Below, piece by piece: positions 42,951 to 52,301 of a stretch of 64,000 nt of DNA (positions are counted from its first letter, which is position 1; each line of letters begins with the position of its first letter). A model generated the notes under the pieces. It made no database searches and had not been told where the DNA came from. It saw only the letters and a list, made by a program, of their open reading frames with translations. The DNA comes from Burkholderia sp. GAS332 (lineage in GTDB: Bacteria > Pseudomonadota > Gammaproteobacteria > Burkholderiales > Burkholderiaceae), in assembly GCA_900142905.1 (NCBI GenBank), contig FSRV01000002.1:3038001-3102000 (forward strand), written 5' to 3'. Position numbers and translations under genes: made by a program.

Positions 42951-45650
42951 TCAGGCGCCTTCGAGCAAACCCAGCACCAGTGCTCTTCGAACCGCATGCT
43001 TTCGCGAGCTGGCGTCGAGCTTTCCAAAGAGATTCTTGAGGTGCCACTTCACGGTGCCCTCGCCCACTGCGGCCGCAACTGCGATCTCTTTGTTCGACAT
43101 ATTTCTCGCCAGTAGCTCCAGGATTTCGCGCTCTTTGGGCGTTAGCACAACGCTCGGTGTAGCACGCGGGACGGTGGCCTGGCGGCCCAGTGGCGGCACC
43201 GCAATGCGCGCTGCCGCAATGGCGCGGAAGACTTCGCCGGATTCCGGCTGCGCTTCGCTGACCCGCCGCGCCCAGTCCGCGAGAGCGGGATGCGCGTCGG
43301 CCAGAGTGCGAGTCAAACGGAAAGTCTGCGCAAGATTCATCGCCTCGCGAAGCAGTGCTAGCCCGTCTGCGCCGGACTGCTCGAGCGCGAATGCGCGCAT
43401 CGCCATGACTTCAATCTGATATCGGCCTAGCTTCATCGCCTCAGCGGCAACGCCTGCCGGAGCGAGGTCGTCAAGCGCCTGCTGCCAGCGTTGCGCAGCA
43501 ATGGCGGCGCCTGCATGCGCCAACCCGGCTAACAGCCCGACCGACTGCCTCCACAGCGGCCCCTTGTTCGGCTCCTCCTCGGCCACCATCTCGTCGATAC
43601 GTCGCACCAGTGCATCGCACATTTGCGCGCGATATCGGCCAGCATGAATACGCACCTGTTCAGCCATGCTGGCAATACACAGGCGCGGCAGGCGCCGGCT
43701 CACCCCCATCGCGTGCATGGCCTCGAGGAGATCAAGGGCCCGGTGTTCGTTACCTTTGACCGCAGCGATGCGCGACGCGGTGCGGTAGGCGAGCAACACG
43801 GTGTCTGGCGTGCCGCCTCGCTCCAGAACGTCAAGTCGATTGGCCAGCAACGCGGCGGCCTCGTCGACGCGATCGGCTTCATAGCTCAGCGCGGCGCATG
43901 TCGCGGCGAACATGCACGTGAGTGGATGGCGGCGGCCAAGGTCCGCTTCCGCACTTGCCAGTGCCGGACGGAGTACCTCCTCGGCAAGTACAAGTTGTCC
44001 TTCCCATACGTAGCTGAAGCCAACAATGTAGTCGCCCCAGCGCACCACGTAGCCGATCCCTTTGCCAACTTCGGCCCGCTTTGCCGCCAGTTGGAACCGA
44101 CGCGCCTGCGCGGGCTGGGAGAGGAGAATCGCGCGTACCGCGAGGCGGTTCGCGTGAACCTGGGCGAGCCAGGAATCGCCGGCGGGAGCAAACTCGGCCC
44201 ACGGAGTGAACAGGTCCACGAAACGGTCGATTTCATCGGCGTAATAGGCGGCAGCGCACAGGATAAGGGCGCATTCATAGCGCAGTTGAGGGTCAGTGTC
44301 GTGACTGGCAAGCACGCGCTGCACCTGAAGTTCAGCCTCCGTGTGCCGCTCACCCAGCGCCAATGCCCAAGCCGCCGCCAGCAACAAACGCGGACGGCGC
44401 TCGAGTTCATCCGCGGGGAGCAGATCGAGCCATTCGAGAACCGCACTCAGGCGCCCCTCCTTGACCGCGTCATGCAGGCAACGCTCCGCCAACTCGTAGG
44501 CAGTTTGGTGCTCCCCTGCGGCGTGAGCATGCCTTGCTGCCTGTTCGATCATGCCGTGCTCGTTCAGCCAGGCGGCGGCACGACCATGCAGCGCAGCCCG
44601 CTCGGCGGCAGGCACATGAGCGAGGCGGCTTTGCAGCACGTCGCGCACAAGCGCATGAAGCCAGCACCACGCGCCGTCCTCAGAGGTAACGAACACGGGC
44701 GTCTCGCGCACGAGGCGAGCCAGCCGCTCCGGTGCCTGCGGATCGCCAGTCAACGCCTGGCAGAGATCCGGGTGCAGTGAATCCAATAAGCTGGCGCGCG
44801 TGAGGAAATCGGTATCTTGCGACGAAAGCTCCGCGATCAGCGTCCCGACGAGGTGTTCACGCAGTCCGCCCTGGTTGGCCGCCATGGCCTCCACAACCTT
44901 CCGGGGATCCGGGGCACGCGCCATTGCCGCCATCGCAAGCTGCAACCCAAGCGGCCAGCCGTCCGTCAACTCAAACAGCCTGGCGCACGCGTCGGCGTCG
45001 AAACGCGCCCCGAACCGGTTGGCGATCAGTCCAATCGTCTCTTCGAGACGAAAGCGCAGCATCTCAGGACCGACCAGGATGCATTGCCCGTAGGTGATCA
45101 GATCGGCGACTGCCGTATCGATTTTGCGGCGCGCAGCAACGGCCACGTGAAGATTCTGCGGGGCATTATGCAAGACATAAATCAGTGCGGTCAGACCGGC
45201 ATCGGGTAGACGATCGGCCTCGTCGACGATCAATAGAACATCGCCCGAAAACTGGGCGACTTCCGCCAGCCAGGTGGTCACGCCGTCCAGTTCGCCGATC
45301 GATCCCATCGCGCCGCCAAGCAGCAATCTTCCGAAAGCGGGGCGGGCACAGCCTACCCGCATGGCATGGACGAGCCCCTGGAGAAGCCTCTGCGGGTCAT
45401 CCCGCTCATCCACTGAAAGGAAGGCGACCGCGGCACCACGCGCGAGGGCCTCCCGGCGCCATTGAGCAAGTAGCGAGGTCTTGCCGTAGCCGGCCGGCGC
45501 TTGCACGAGAGCGATCGGTTGATCACCGAAGTGCAACGCCTGCGCAGCTAGCCGCTCACGAACCAGCAAGTGTGCCGGCGCGCGCGGCGCGATGGTCTTC
45601 AGGACGAGCTCGGTGGCTACGCTAGCGGCGCCTGTAGGTGTTGATGCCAT
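42951..45650 (-). CDS. MalT-like LuxR-family regulator (STAND ATPase), copy 1
   Basis: About 899 residues. A P-loop NTPase (APAGYGKTS, residues 51-59), a long helical TPR-like region, then a C-terminal LuxR helix-turn-helix (LTPKEREILELLARNMSNKE through GTVKWHLKNLFGKL). STAND regulators of this kind need ATP and an inducer to activate transcription. The ATG at 45650 (MASTPTG) is chosen by comparison with copy 2 (47980); 27 upstream codons are open. Porin copy 2 lies directly downstream. GC-rich hairpins flank the gene. Confidence 0.92.
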   Translation of the reverse strand: MASTPTGAASVATELVLKTIAPRAPAHLLVRERLAAQALHFGDQPIALVQAPAGYGKTSLLAQWRREALARGAAVAFLSVDERDDPQRLLQGLVHAMRVGCARPAFGRLLLGGAMGSIGELDGVTTWLAEVAQFSGDVLLIVDEADRLPDAGLTALIYVLHNAPQNLHVAVAARRKIDTAVADLITYGQCILVGPEMLRFRLEETIGLIANRFGARFDADACARLFELTDGWPLGLQLAMAAMARAPDPRKVVEAMAANQGGLREHLVGTLIAELSSQDTDFLTRASLLDSLHPDLCQALTGDPQAPERLARLVRETPVFVTSEDGAWCWLHALVRDVLQSRLAHVPAAERAALHGRAAAWLNEHGMIEQAARHAHAAGEHQTAYELAERCLHDAVKEGRLSAVLEWLDLLPADELERRPRLLLAAAWALALGERHTEAELQVQRVLASHDTDPQLRYECALILCAAAYYADEIDRFVDLFTPWAEFAPAGDSWLAQVHANRLAVRAILLSQPAQARRFQLAAKRAEVGKGIGYVVRWGDYIVGFSYVWEGQLVLAEEVLRPALASAEADLGRRHPLTCMFAATCAALSYEADRVDEAAALLANRLDVLERGGTPDTVLLAYRTASRIAAVKGNEHRALDLLEAMHAMGVSRRLPRLCIASMAEQVRIHAGRYRAQMCDALVRRIDEMVAEEEPNKGPLWRQSVGLLAGLAHAGAAIAAQRWQQALDDLAPAGVAAEAMKLGRYQIEVMAMRAFALEQSGADGLALLREAMNLAQTFRLTRTLADAHPALADWARRVSEAQPESGEVFRAIAAARIAVPPLGRQATVPRATPSVVLTPKEREILELLARNMSNKEIAVAAAVGEGTVKWHLKNLFGKLDASSRKHAVRRALVLGLLEGA

Positions 45651-45745
45651 CTTGCGGGGCCTGTCGAGGCTCCTGACGGCCGTTGCAGGCTGCCGCAGGG
45701 AGCGGATTAGGGGAAGATTGAAGCGTACCACCCGAACGCTTGAAG

Positions 45746-45766
45746 CCCCTCCCTTCGTGGGAGGGG
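45746..45766. repeat. GC-rich hairpin CCCCTCCC/GGGAGGGG
   Basis: CCCCTCCC, TTCGT loop, GGGAGGGG in the divergent gap between the MalT-like gene and the universal-stress fusion gene. It matches the hairpin at 42890 and resembles those near 35464 and 50874. Its place upstream of two starts argues against a plain terminator. Confidence 0.45.
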
Positions 45767-45884
45767 TGCGCGAATCGACCGCCGACTAAGATGGGTTCTA
45801 ACAGACCTCCGATGCGAAGCCAACGGGTGAGTTCGAAACTGGACAGCAGGATCTGCGAACGTCGAATACGGCATAAGGGATACT

Positions 45885-46865
45885 ATGTATCGACACTTTC
45901 TCGTCCCTGTAGGCGACATTGGTTCATGCATTGAAGCAACCGGTCACGCAGTCGCGTTTGCCCAGTCGATGGGTGCGCGCGTCACCTTTCTGCCCATACT
46001 GTACCAACATGCCGCCACGCTGCATCACCAGGACTGGCACGCACAGGGTGTGACCGGTGACGCCTCGCGCGCATGCGACGTCAGGGAGCGCGCATTGGAA
46101 CTGCTGGCGCGGGCCGAGGCTGCGGCGCGCGCGCAGGGCGTGCCATATTCGTCCGTCCCCGCCAGCGACGAAACGTCGTTCGACAGCATCGTCGCGGCGG
46201 CAGTCAGGTCTGGATGCGATCTGATTTGCATCGCCCCTGGCCTGCGGCTGACCGAAGTTGGCAACGTCGCTTTGGCGCCGTCGGATGGCTCTGGTGCGGG
46301 CAACGTGGCAGTCCTGATCTGCGCTGCAGACAGTCGACCGGCGACCTCGCGCGCGATCGGCAGACTCCTCGACCAACACCGCGCCATCGCCGACACCGTC
46401 CACGCGCTGCAGGACATGGTCCGCACCGCACGAATCGCCAGCCAGCAACCCGATCCGATATCAATGCATGAGACGGTCAAGCACCTACGCGATCTTCAGA
46501 TACGCCGGCATCGTCTTAAGGAAGCGGCTAGGTTTTTCGCGCGACTGCGTGAGCGCACTTCCATTGCGGATGCCGAACTTGATGAACTCGAATGCCAGCG
46601 TCAGCGCGACGAACAACTCCTCACCGAACTCACCGAACTCACCGAACTCACCGAACTCGTCGAGCGTAACTCGGAACCGGCCGTCCTAGGTGGGCGACTT
46701 GAACAGGCTCTAAGCGCTTACGCGCAATTCACCTGGGAGCATATGGGCCGGGAAGAAGGTGTGGTACTGCCGGCCGCGCGGCGCTATTTGCGCGACGAGG
46801 ACTGGAACGATATCGCGACGGCATTCGACGCAACGGCGGCGGATTCCGCCACGGGGACAACCTGA
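45885..46865 (+). CDS. Universal stress protein fused to a hemerythrin-like domain
   Basis: A 326-residue fusion. Residues 1-145 look like a universal stress protein domain (MYRHFLVPVGDIGSCIEATG, GCDLICIAPGL). Residues 155-315 form a four-helix hemerythrin-like domain with likely metal ligands in LLDQHRAIAD, RRHRLKE and WEHMGREEGV. The fusion would link a nucleotide or stress sensor to an oxygen or NO-binding di-iron site. A TEL-repeat linker, made by a 9-bp tandem DNA repeat, lies inside the second domain. The gene is next to the MalT-like regulators. Confidence 0.82.
   Translation: MYRHFLVPVGDIGSCIEATGHAVAFAQSMGARVTFLPILYQHAATLHHQDWHAQGVTGDASRACDVRERALELLARAEAAARAQGVPYSSVPASDETSFDSIVAAAVRSGCDLICIAPGLRLTEVGNVALAPSDGSGAGNVAVLICAADSRPATSRAIGRLLDQHRAIADTVHALQDMVRTARIASQQPDPISMHETVKHLRDLQIRRHRLKEAARFFARLRERTSIADAELDELECQRQRDEQLLTELTELTELTELVERNSEPAVLGGRLEQALSAYAQFTWEHMGREEGVVLPAARRYLRDEDWNDIATAFDATAADSATGTT
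46620..46655 (+). repeat. Tandem repeat of CTCACCGAA, four copies
   Basis: Four perfect 9-bp units in the coding frame of the hemerythrin-like fusion give repeated Leu-Thr-Glu. A unit gain or loss keeps the frame and would change only the helix length. Confidence 0.85.
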
Positions 46866-46991
46866 CTCGTGTGACCCGCGGGCCTGACAGCCCACACGCA
46901 CGATAGGGAGACGTCAATTCGTGCTCGAGTCGATTCGAGATTCAAGGATAACTAGCTGTCACACTTAAACCATAAAACTGGAGATAAATCG

Positions 46992-47366
46992 ATGAAAAAA
47001 GCAAATGTACTCAAGCTGGCGGCCTGCGGAATGTTCGCGTTGGCGTCTATTAGCGTGTGGGCTCAGTCTGGCCAGACGGCCCCTGCTTCAACCGGATCGG
47101 CAAACGCGGCATCGGCCGGAATCGATGCCAAAGCCGCTAAACGAGCGAATCGCGAACTAGCCAGGCAAGTTCGCACGACTATTGCAAAAGAAAAGAGCAT
47201 CAACGCCGCCAACATCAGCGTGAAAGCGAAGGGCGGCGCGGTCACCCTTTACGGAACCGTGCCGGCAGCGTCTCAGATCGACACAGCGACCGCAATAGCG
47301 AAAACGGTCCCAGGCGTGACGTCGGTCAAAAATCAGATCGTGATTCAGAGGACATTCGACCAGTAA
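46992..47366 (+). CDS. BON-domain periplasmic protein (copy 2)
   Basis: A 124-residue paralogue of the protein at 8235: signal peptide ending SISVWAQS, then KAAKRANRELARQVRTTIAK and the BON core VKAKGGAVTLYGTVPAASQI. A GGAGATAAATCG leader precedes the ATG. It lies between the stress-fusion gene and the small NWAWA gene. It probably helps keep the envelope intact under stress. Confidence 0.88.
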   Translation: MKKANVLKLAACGMFALASISVWAQSGQTAPASTGSANAASAGIDAKAAKRANRELARQVRTTIAKEKSINAANISVKAKGGAVTLYGTVPAASQIDTATAIAKTVPGVTSVKNQIVIQRTFDQ

Positions 47367-47539
47367 TCTCCTTTCTGGGAGCGCGCACTTTCTCAAAGGA
47401 AGCGAAACCATTCCGCGGGCTTTCGCGATGCCGCGAAACCCCTCCCCGAGCGCGGGCGATATTAGTTTCACGCCTTGCAGCATGACATTGGCGCCGATAC
47501 TCCATCGAACCCATTCAATCACTTATCATTCTGATTATT

Positions 47540-47779
47540 ATGGATTACAAATCAACTACGTCTGATATCGACCTGGACGAATTCAAGGCGAACTCACGCA
47601 CGACCGGTCTCCACCCCAATGCATCAGGCGAGCACGAAAGAAGCGCGCTGTACGTAGCAACGCCGGTCGCACACACACCAAAAGCGAATTGGGCCTGGGC
47701 CGAGAGTTCCGGACACTTCGACTGGATGGACTGGCATACACCCTCGGTCCAGCCAAGCGCCACTGACTTTGACCTGTAG
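47540..47779 (+). CDS. Small protein with NWAWAxxxxxxDWMD motif (copy 2)
   Basis: A 79-residue protein ending NWAWAESSGHFDWMDWHTP plus a short acidic tail. It shares this segment with the 66-residue protein at 34972. There is no signal peptide. It lies 62 bp before the 145-bp repeat and the MalT-like gene; copy 1 also lies near a copy of that repeat, so the small gene and the repeat appear to travel together. Confidence 0.7.
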   Translation: MDYKSTTSDIDLDEFKANSRTTGLHPNASGEHERSALYVATPVAHTPKANWAWAESSGHFDWMDWHTPSVQPSATDFDL

Positions 47780-47841
47780 AGCTTGATCGCCTGCATTGCC
47801 CTTCACCCTGATCCCTCGTCAACCGTCAGCATGCTTGGGTG

Positions 47842-47988
47842 CAAGTCGTGGCCGACTTTGTCAATAGATGGGCCGATTTAGATAGTCGATTTCCGTCCAA
47901 TCGGGACTACGATCGGCCCACTGTTACCGCGCCGGGCCATCAATCCAGTCTGCCCTGCCCGCGTCCCCTCTTCGATTGCATGTCCGGA
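47842..47988. repeat. 145-bp repeat, copy 2 (leader of MalT-like gene)
   Basis: Closely similar to 36048-36192 (147 versus 145 bp, mostly substitutions). It extends over the start codon of the MalT-like gene at 47980. Inside is a partly symmetrical stretch, GATAGTCGAT ... GGGACTACGATC, which may be an activator site. Confidence 0.75.
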
Positions 47989-50694
47989 GATGCCGCATTC
48001 GAGAGCATTAAGCTACCCGTGACGATGGAACTCACCCTCAAGATCAGTCCACCACGCGCCCCACGGCACATGCTTGCCCGCACGCGCCTGAGCTCTGGCA
48101 GCGAGCGCTTTCGCGACCGGCCAGTAGCGATCGTGCAGGCACCACCGGGCTTCGGCAAGACTTCGCTGCTGGCCCAGTGGCGCCACGAGCAACTGATGCG
48201 TGGCTGCGTGGTGGCGTGGCTCTCGCTTGACGGACGCGATGATCCGAGGCGTCTGTTCGTGGGTCTGATGCTTGCTGTGCGCTTGGGTTCCGGGCGGACA
48301 GCATTTGGGAAACACCTGCTCGAGGGTGGCGCGGCGCCCGCGGCGCCGCTCGAAGCCATCATGGCCTGGCTGGCCGAGGTCGCCCGCACGGCACTCGATG
48401 TCGTTCTGATACTCGACGAAGTGGAGCCACTTCCGCAGGCGAGCCACGAGGCGCTGGTTTACCTGTTCGAGAACCTGCCCGCCAATCTGCGTGTCGTGCT
48501 TGCCTCGCGCGGCGGATACGACAAGCTTATCGCGCGCTTGATCCCCTATGGCCTGTGTACGGCGGTCGACGCCGCGACGCTTCGGTTTCGCCTCGACGAA
48601 ACCGTCGCGCTGATCGGCAGCCGGTTTGGCGCCGATGTCGATGCCGACACGAGCGCGAGATTGCACGACATCACCGAGGGGTGGCCACTCGGCCTGCAAC
48701 TCGCGCTTGACGCGATCGCCGATACCCACGATGCGGTTACGGGCATTAACGCTTTCGCAAGCAGCACGGGTGGTATCCAGAAGCAGTTCGTGAGCGCGTT
48801 TTTTGAGCGGCTCAGCAGCGACGATATCCATTTCCTCACGCTCATCTCGATCGTCGAGCTGTTGCATGGTGACCTCTGCGCTGTGCTCTCCGGGTTCGCC
48901 GATGCAAGGCAACGGTTACTGCGCCTTGCAAGTGAGACCCCGCTTCTTTGCAATGCGCAAGGTCGCCGAGGCTGGTACCGATTGCACGCCATGGCACGCG
49001 AGGTGCTGCGCGAGCGCGTCGCTGATCTGCCCCATGCCGAACAGACTTGCCTCCATAGCCGTGCCATGCAATGGTTGGCCGACAACGGCATGACCGAGGC
49101 GGCAGCGCGACATGCACTAGCGTGCGGTGAGGAGGAAACCGCCTATCGGCTCGCGCAACGCAGCTTGCATGAAGCCGTAACCCAAGGCCACCTGGTTGAT
49201 GTGGCCGAGTGGCTCGGATGGCTGCCTGACGTGGTGCTGGACCGGCATCCGCAGTTGCGTATCGCCATCGCATGGGCACTCGCCATGAGCGACCGGCACC
49301 AGGACGCCGAGACACAGGCTCAAGCCATTCTCCTCAGCACACAACCCGACGAGGCGACCCGCTATGAGATCGATTTGATCCTGAGCGCCGCCGCCTATTT
49401 CGCTGACGCGCCTGATCGCGCGGGGTGTCTGATCGATAAGTGGGGTGACACTTCGCCGGTAGACGACGCATGGCTGCAACAGGTGCACGCGAACCGGCTT
49501 GCCGCGCGCGCGCTCATGAACGGCGATTACACGGCGGCCCGTCGATTGCAGCAGCGCACAGCGCACGGCAAAACCAGTGCCGCCTGTCGATACGTGAGTC
49601 GATGGCGTGACTACATGAGCGGCCTTGGGTACCTGTTCGAGGGGCAAATGCTGCTGGCGGAGCGCACACTGCGCCCGGCGCTCGAACGCGCCGACCACGA
49701 CCTTGGCCGGCGGCACCCGTTTTCCTGCATGATTGCAGCGCTGCTCGCCGCGACCCGATTCAAGCGAGGCGACTTCGAGGAAGCGACGGCCTTGCTGGCA
49801 AACCGCCTGGACGTACTCGAACGGGGAGGAACACCCGATGCCGTAATCCTGGCGTACCGCACAGCGGCGCGCATCGCCGTCGCGGCGGGCATGGAGCACC
49901 GCGCCGTCGACCTGCTTGGCCTGCTGGATGCCATCGGCGCCGAGCGCAACATGCCGAGGCTGCGCGTGGCGAGCTTGACGGAGCAGATCCGGTTACACAG
50001 TGGCTGCTTCCGTTCAGCAACATGCCAGACGCTTGTCGAGCAGCTCGACCGAATCGTCGCCGCGCACGCGCTGTCAGATGCGCCCATCACGCGTCGCACC
50101 CTGGTCTTGCATCAGGATATTAGCCATGCTTACGCGGCTATCGCCGCTCAGGACTGGCGTGCAGCCGGGCATGCGCTCACTCGCGCGCAGGTCGTCGCCG
50201 AGGCGATGAGGCTCGGTGCGGCACGCGTCGATATCATGACGTTGCGCGCCTTTGTTCTGGATCGCATTGGGGAATCGTCTACCGCGCTTCTTCGTGAGGC
50301 CGTGGGTCTTGGGGCAGCGTGCGGGATGAAGCTCATGCCTGTCGACCTGCATCCTGCCGCTGCGCTGTGGATGGACGCGCCCGATGCCGACGGCGCCGCG
50401 CGCCTTTCCTCGTCTCCTGAACCGCAATCGTCGACTGTGGCCGATGCACCCGCGCCCGAGCGTCACGACGGCCTGCGTGCGACCCCCAGTATGACCCTGA
50501 CACCGAAGGAACGTCGCGTGCTGGAGTTAGTCACCCGTCACCTCACCAATAAGGAAATCGCCTTCGCCATGGGGATCGGCCAGGAGACGGTGAAGTGGCA
50601 TATGAAGAACCTCTTCCTCAAACTCGACGCAACGTCACGCAAGCAGATTGTTCGCCGGGCTCAACTCATGGGCCTGTTGCAAGAAGCCGCCTGA
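47980..50694 (+). CDS. MalT-like LuxR-family regulator (STAND ATPase), copy 2
   Basis: About 904 residues, paralogous to the protein at 42951. P-loop at residues 54-62 (APPGFGKTS), TPR-like middle, C-terminal LuxR helix-turn-helix (LTPKERRVLELVTRHLTNKE, TVKWHMKNLFLKL). An ATG at 47980 is chosen because it lines up with copy 1; an open frame continues to 47839 through the repeat, and another ATG lies at 48025. No strong Shine-Dalgarno marks any of them. Porin copy 3 follows in the same direction, mirroring copy 1 and porin copy 2. Confidence 0.9.
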   Translation: MSGDAAFESIKLPVTMELTLKISPPRAPRHMLARTRLSSGSERFRDRPVAIVQAPPGFGKTSLLAQWRHEQLMRGCVVAWLSLDGRDDPRRLFVGLMLAVRLGSGRTAFGKHLLEGGAAPAAPLEAIMAWLAEVARTALDVVLILDEVEPLPQASHEALVYLFENLPANLRVVLASRGGYDKLIARLIPYGLCTAVDAATLRFRLDETVALIGSRFGADVDADTSARLHDITEGWPLGLQLALDAIADTHDAVTGINAFASSTGGIQKQFVSAFFERLSSDDIHFLTLISIVELLHGDLCAVLSGFADARQRLLRLASETPLLCNAQGRRGWYRLHAMAREVLRERVADLPHAEQTCLHSRAMQWLADNGMTEAAARHALACGEEETAYRLAQRSLHEAVTQGHLVDVAEWLGWLPDVVLDRHPQLRIAIAWALAMSDRHQDAETQAQAILLSTQPDEATRYEIDLILSAAAYFADAPDRAGCLIDKWGDTSPVDDAWLQQVHANRLAARALMNGDYTAARRLQQRTAHGKTSAACRYVSRWRDYMSGLGYLFEGQMLLAERTLRPALERADHDLGRRHPFSCMIAALLAATRFKRGDFEEATALLANRLDVLERGGTPDAVILAYRTAARIAVAAGMEHRAVDLLGLLDAIGAERNMPRLRVASLTEQIRLHSGCFRSATCQTLVEQLDRIVAAHALSDAPITRRTLVLHQDISHAYAAIAAQDWRAAGHALTRAQVVAEAMRLGAARVDIMTLRAFVLDRIGESSTALLREAVGLGAACGMKLMPVDLHPAAALWMDAPDADGAARLSSSPEPQSSTVADAPAPERHDGLRATPSMTLTPKERRVLELVTRHLTNKEIAFAMGIGQETVKWHMKNLFLKLDATSRKQIVRRAQLMGLLQEAA

Positions 50695-50873
50695 ACGCGT
50701 GAGTCCCTGGTTTAATCAGCAACCCTCTCGCCGTGTGGTTCGTCACACAGGTACAACACTCGGGGGGTGGTACGGGCTCAGCAGCACGGTCTCATGGTTG
50801 TCGAACCGGCTGCGAACCGTGTTATAGCGGGTCGCCCGCCGTTTATGCCATAACGGTATTCCTGAAAACCCAC

Positions 50874-50891
50874 CCCCCTTCCGGGAGGGGG
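50874..50891. other. GC-rich hairpin before porin copy 3
   Basis: CCCCCTT, CCGG loop, GAGGGGG gives a short stem about 180 bp after the MalT-like stop and 107 bp before the porin start. It may end the regulator transcript or belong to the family of hairpins at 42890 and 45746. Confidence 0.4.
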
Positions 50892-50997
50892 TTCGGCTGC
50901 GGCACGAGTACGTATGCTCTCGACCCAGATGCAACGAGGCCTTCATGACTTAAGGCCACGGGGCCTCTCGTCAGAACAACGTTGCACAGGAGACCGC

Positions 50998-52182
50998 ATG
51001 AAGTTGAGAATCACTGGGCTTGTCGCATTGTTGGCACTTGCTGGTGCCGCACACGCCCAATCATCCGTTACGCTGTACGGCACAATCGACTCGGGCCTGC
51101 TCTGGCAGAACACCTCAGCCTCAGGAGCAGCCCCCTTCCTCCCGAACAGCAAACTTAACCCGAACACCGGATCCGTGTTCCGGCTCAAGGACGGCGGCAT
51201 CTATTCCAGCCTCTTCGGCATGAAAGGTACGGAGGACATCGGCGGCGGCTACAAGGTCAACTTTCGGCTCCAAGGGTCGTTCGACAGTGGCACCGGCAAG
51301 TTCCAGCTGAGCGATACCGCGGGTACCCCCGCCCTGTTCAACCAGATCGCCGAGGTCGGCGTGTCGGGGCCATTCGGCCGGTTTGACGCGGGTCGGCAAC
51401 TCGCACCGATGGCCTATGCGTTTGCAGACACAGACGTGCGCAATGCGCAGTTCTTCGGCAGCGTCCTGACCGCGTGGCTCACCATGAACACGGTGGGCGG
51501 GTGGCCCGGCAACAGCACGAACGGCATCATTGGCGCGCTGTATGACAGCAATGCGCTCGTCTACAATTCGCCGTCGTTCTATGGCGTATCGGCCGCATTG
51601 GAATACGCACCGGGCGGCGTGGCTGGCCAGCCCCAAGGCGGCACGCGTGAGTCCGCCGTGCTCAACTATTCGAATTACGGTCTGAATGTCGCAGCCGTCT
51701 ACTACAACGGACACGACGCCAGTCCTTATACCTATGCGGCGCCCTCCACCGCGGCCCCAGCAACCGGCCTGAACAACAACCGCTTCGTCTACGTCGGCGC
51801 GAAGTACACGTGGCGCGGCCTGTCAGTCTCCGGGTCCTTCAGCAACGGACGCAACCCGGCAGCCGAGAACGGTAACCCGAAGATCTTCGCCGTATCAGGC
51901 GATTTCAATATGTTGACGGCAGGCATCGGGTATCGCTTGTCACCGGCGTTCGATATCACGTCCGGCGTCTATTACGTGAAGGACGAGAAGCACTCGCAAA
52001 ACCAGTCGACCGAATATGTGCTGGGCGCCGACTACAACCTGTCCAAGAGCACCCTGCTCTACGCCGAGTTCGGCTACGTGTCGAACCGTGGCGCGATGAA
52101 CCAGGAGATCGTCTACGGTCAGCCCACCGCAGTCGGTATGAACACCGCTGCTGGCATGCTCGGTATTCGCCACTCTTTCTAA
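50998..52182 (+). CDS. Gram-negative porin (OmpC/PorB-like), copy 3
   Basis: A 394-residue porin: signal peptide MKLRITGLVALLALAGAAHA, mature QSSVTLYGTIDSGL, closing GIRHSF. It is similar to copies 1 and 2, with extra residues in surface loops (about residues 40-50 and 240-255). An AGGAGACC leader fixes the ATG at 50998. It lies downstream of MalT-like copy 2 and may be its target. Confidence 0.93.
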   Translation: MKLRITGLVALLALAGAAHAQSSVTLYGTIDSGLLWQNTSASGAAPFLPNSKLNPNTGSVFRLKDGGIYSSLFGMKGTEDIGGGYKVNFRLQGSFDSGTGKFQLSDTAGTPALFNQIAEVGVSGPFGRFDAGRQLAPMAYAFADTDVRNAQFFGSVLTAWLTMNTVGGWPGNSTNGIIGALYDSNALVYNSPSFYGVSAALEYAPGGVAGQPQGGTRESAVLNYSNYGLNVAAVYYNGHDASPYTYAAPSTAAPATGLNNNRFVYVGAKYTWRGLSVSGSFSNGRNPAAENGNPKIFAVSGDFNMLTAGIGYRLSPAFDITSGVYYVKDEKHSQNQSTEYVLGADYNLSKSTLLYAEFGYVSNRGAMNQEIVYGQPTAVGMNTAAGMLGIRHSF

Positions 52183-52301
52183 AGCCGGCACCCCCCACGG
52201 CGCGCAACCTTGCCGTCGCGGGGCGGCCCAGGCAGCCGGCATCCATGGCCGCCCGCATCCGCGAGGCGGCATTTTTATGTCATTTCTGCACGTAAATCGC
52301 C

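Noticed and set aside
46620..46655. Phase-variation switch at the 9-bp repeat
   Set aside because: Units are multiples of three, so slippage changes length and not reading frame; only length variation is possible.
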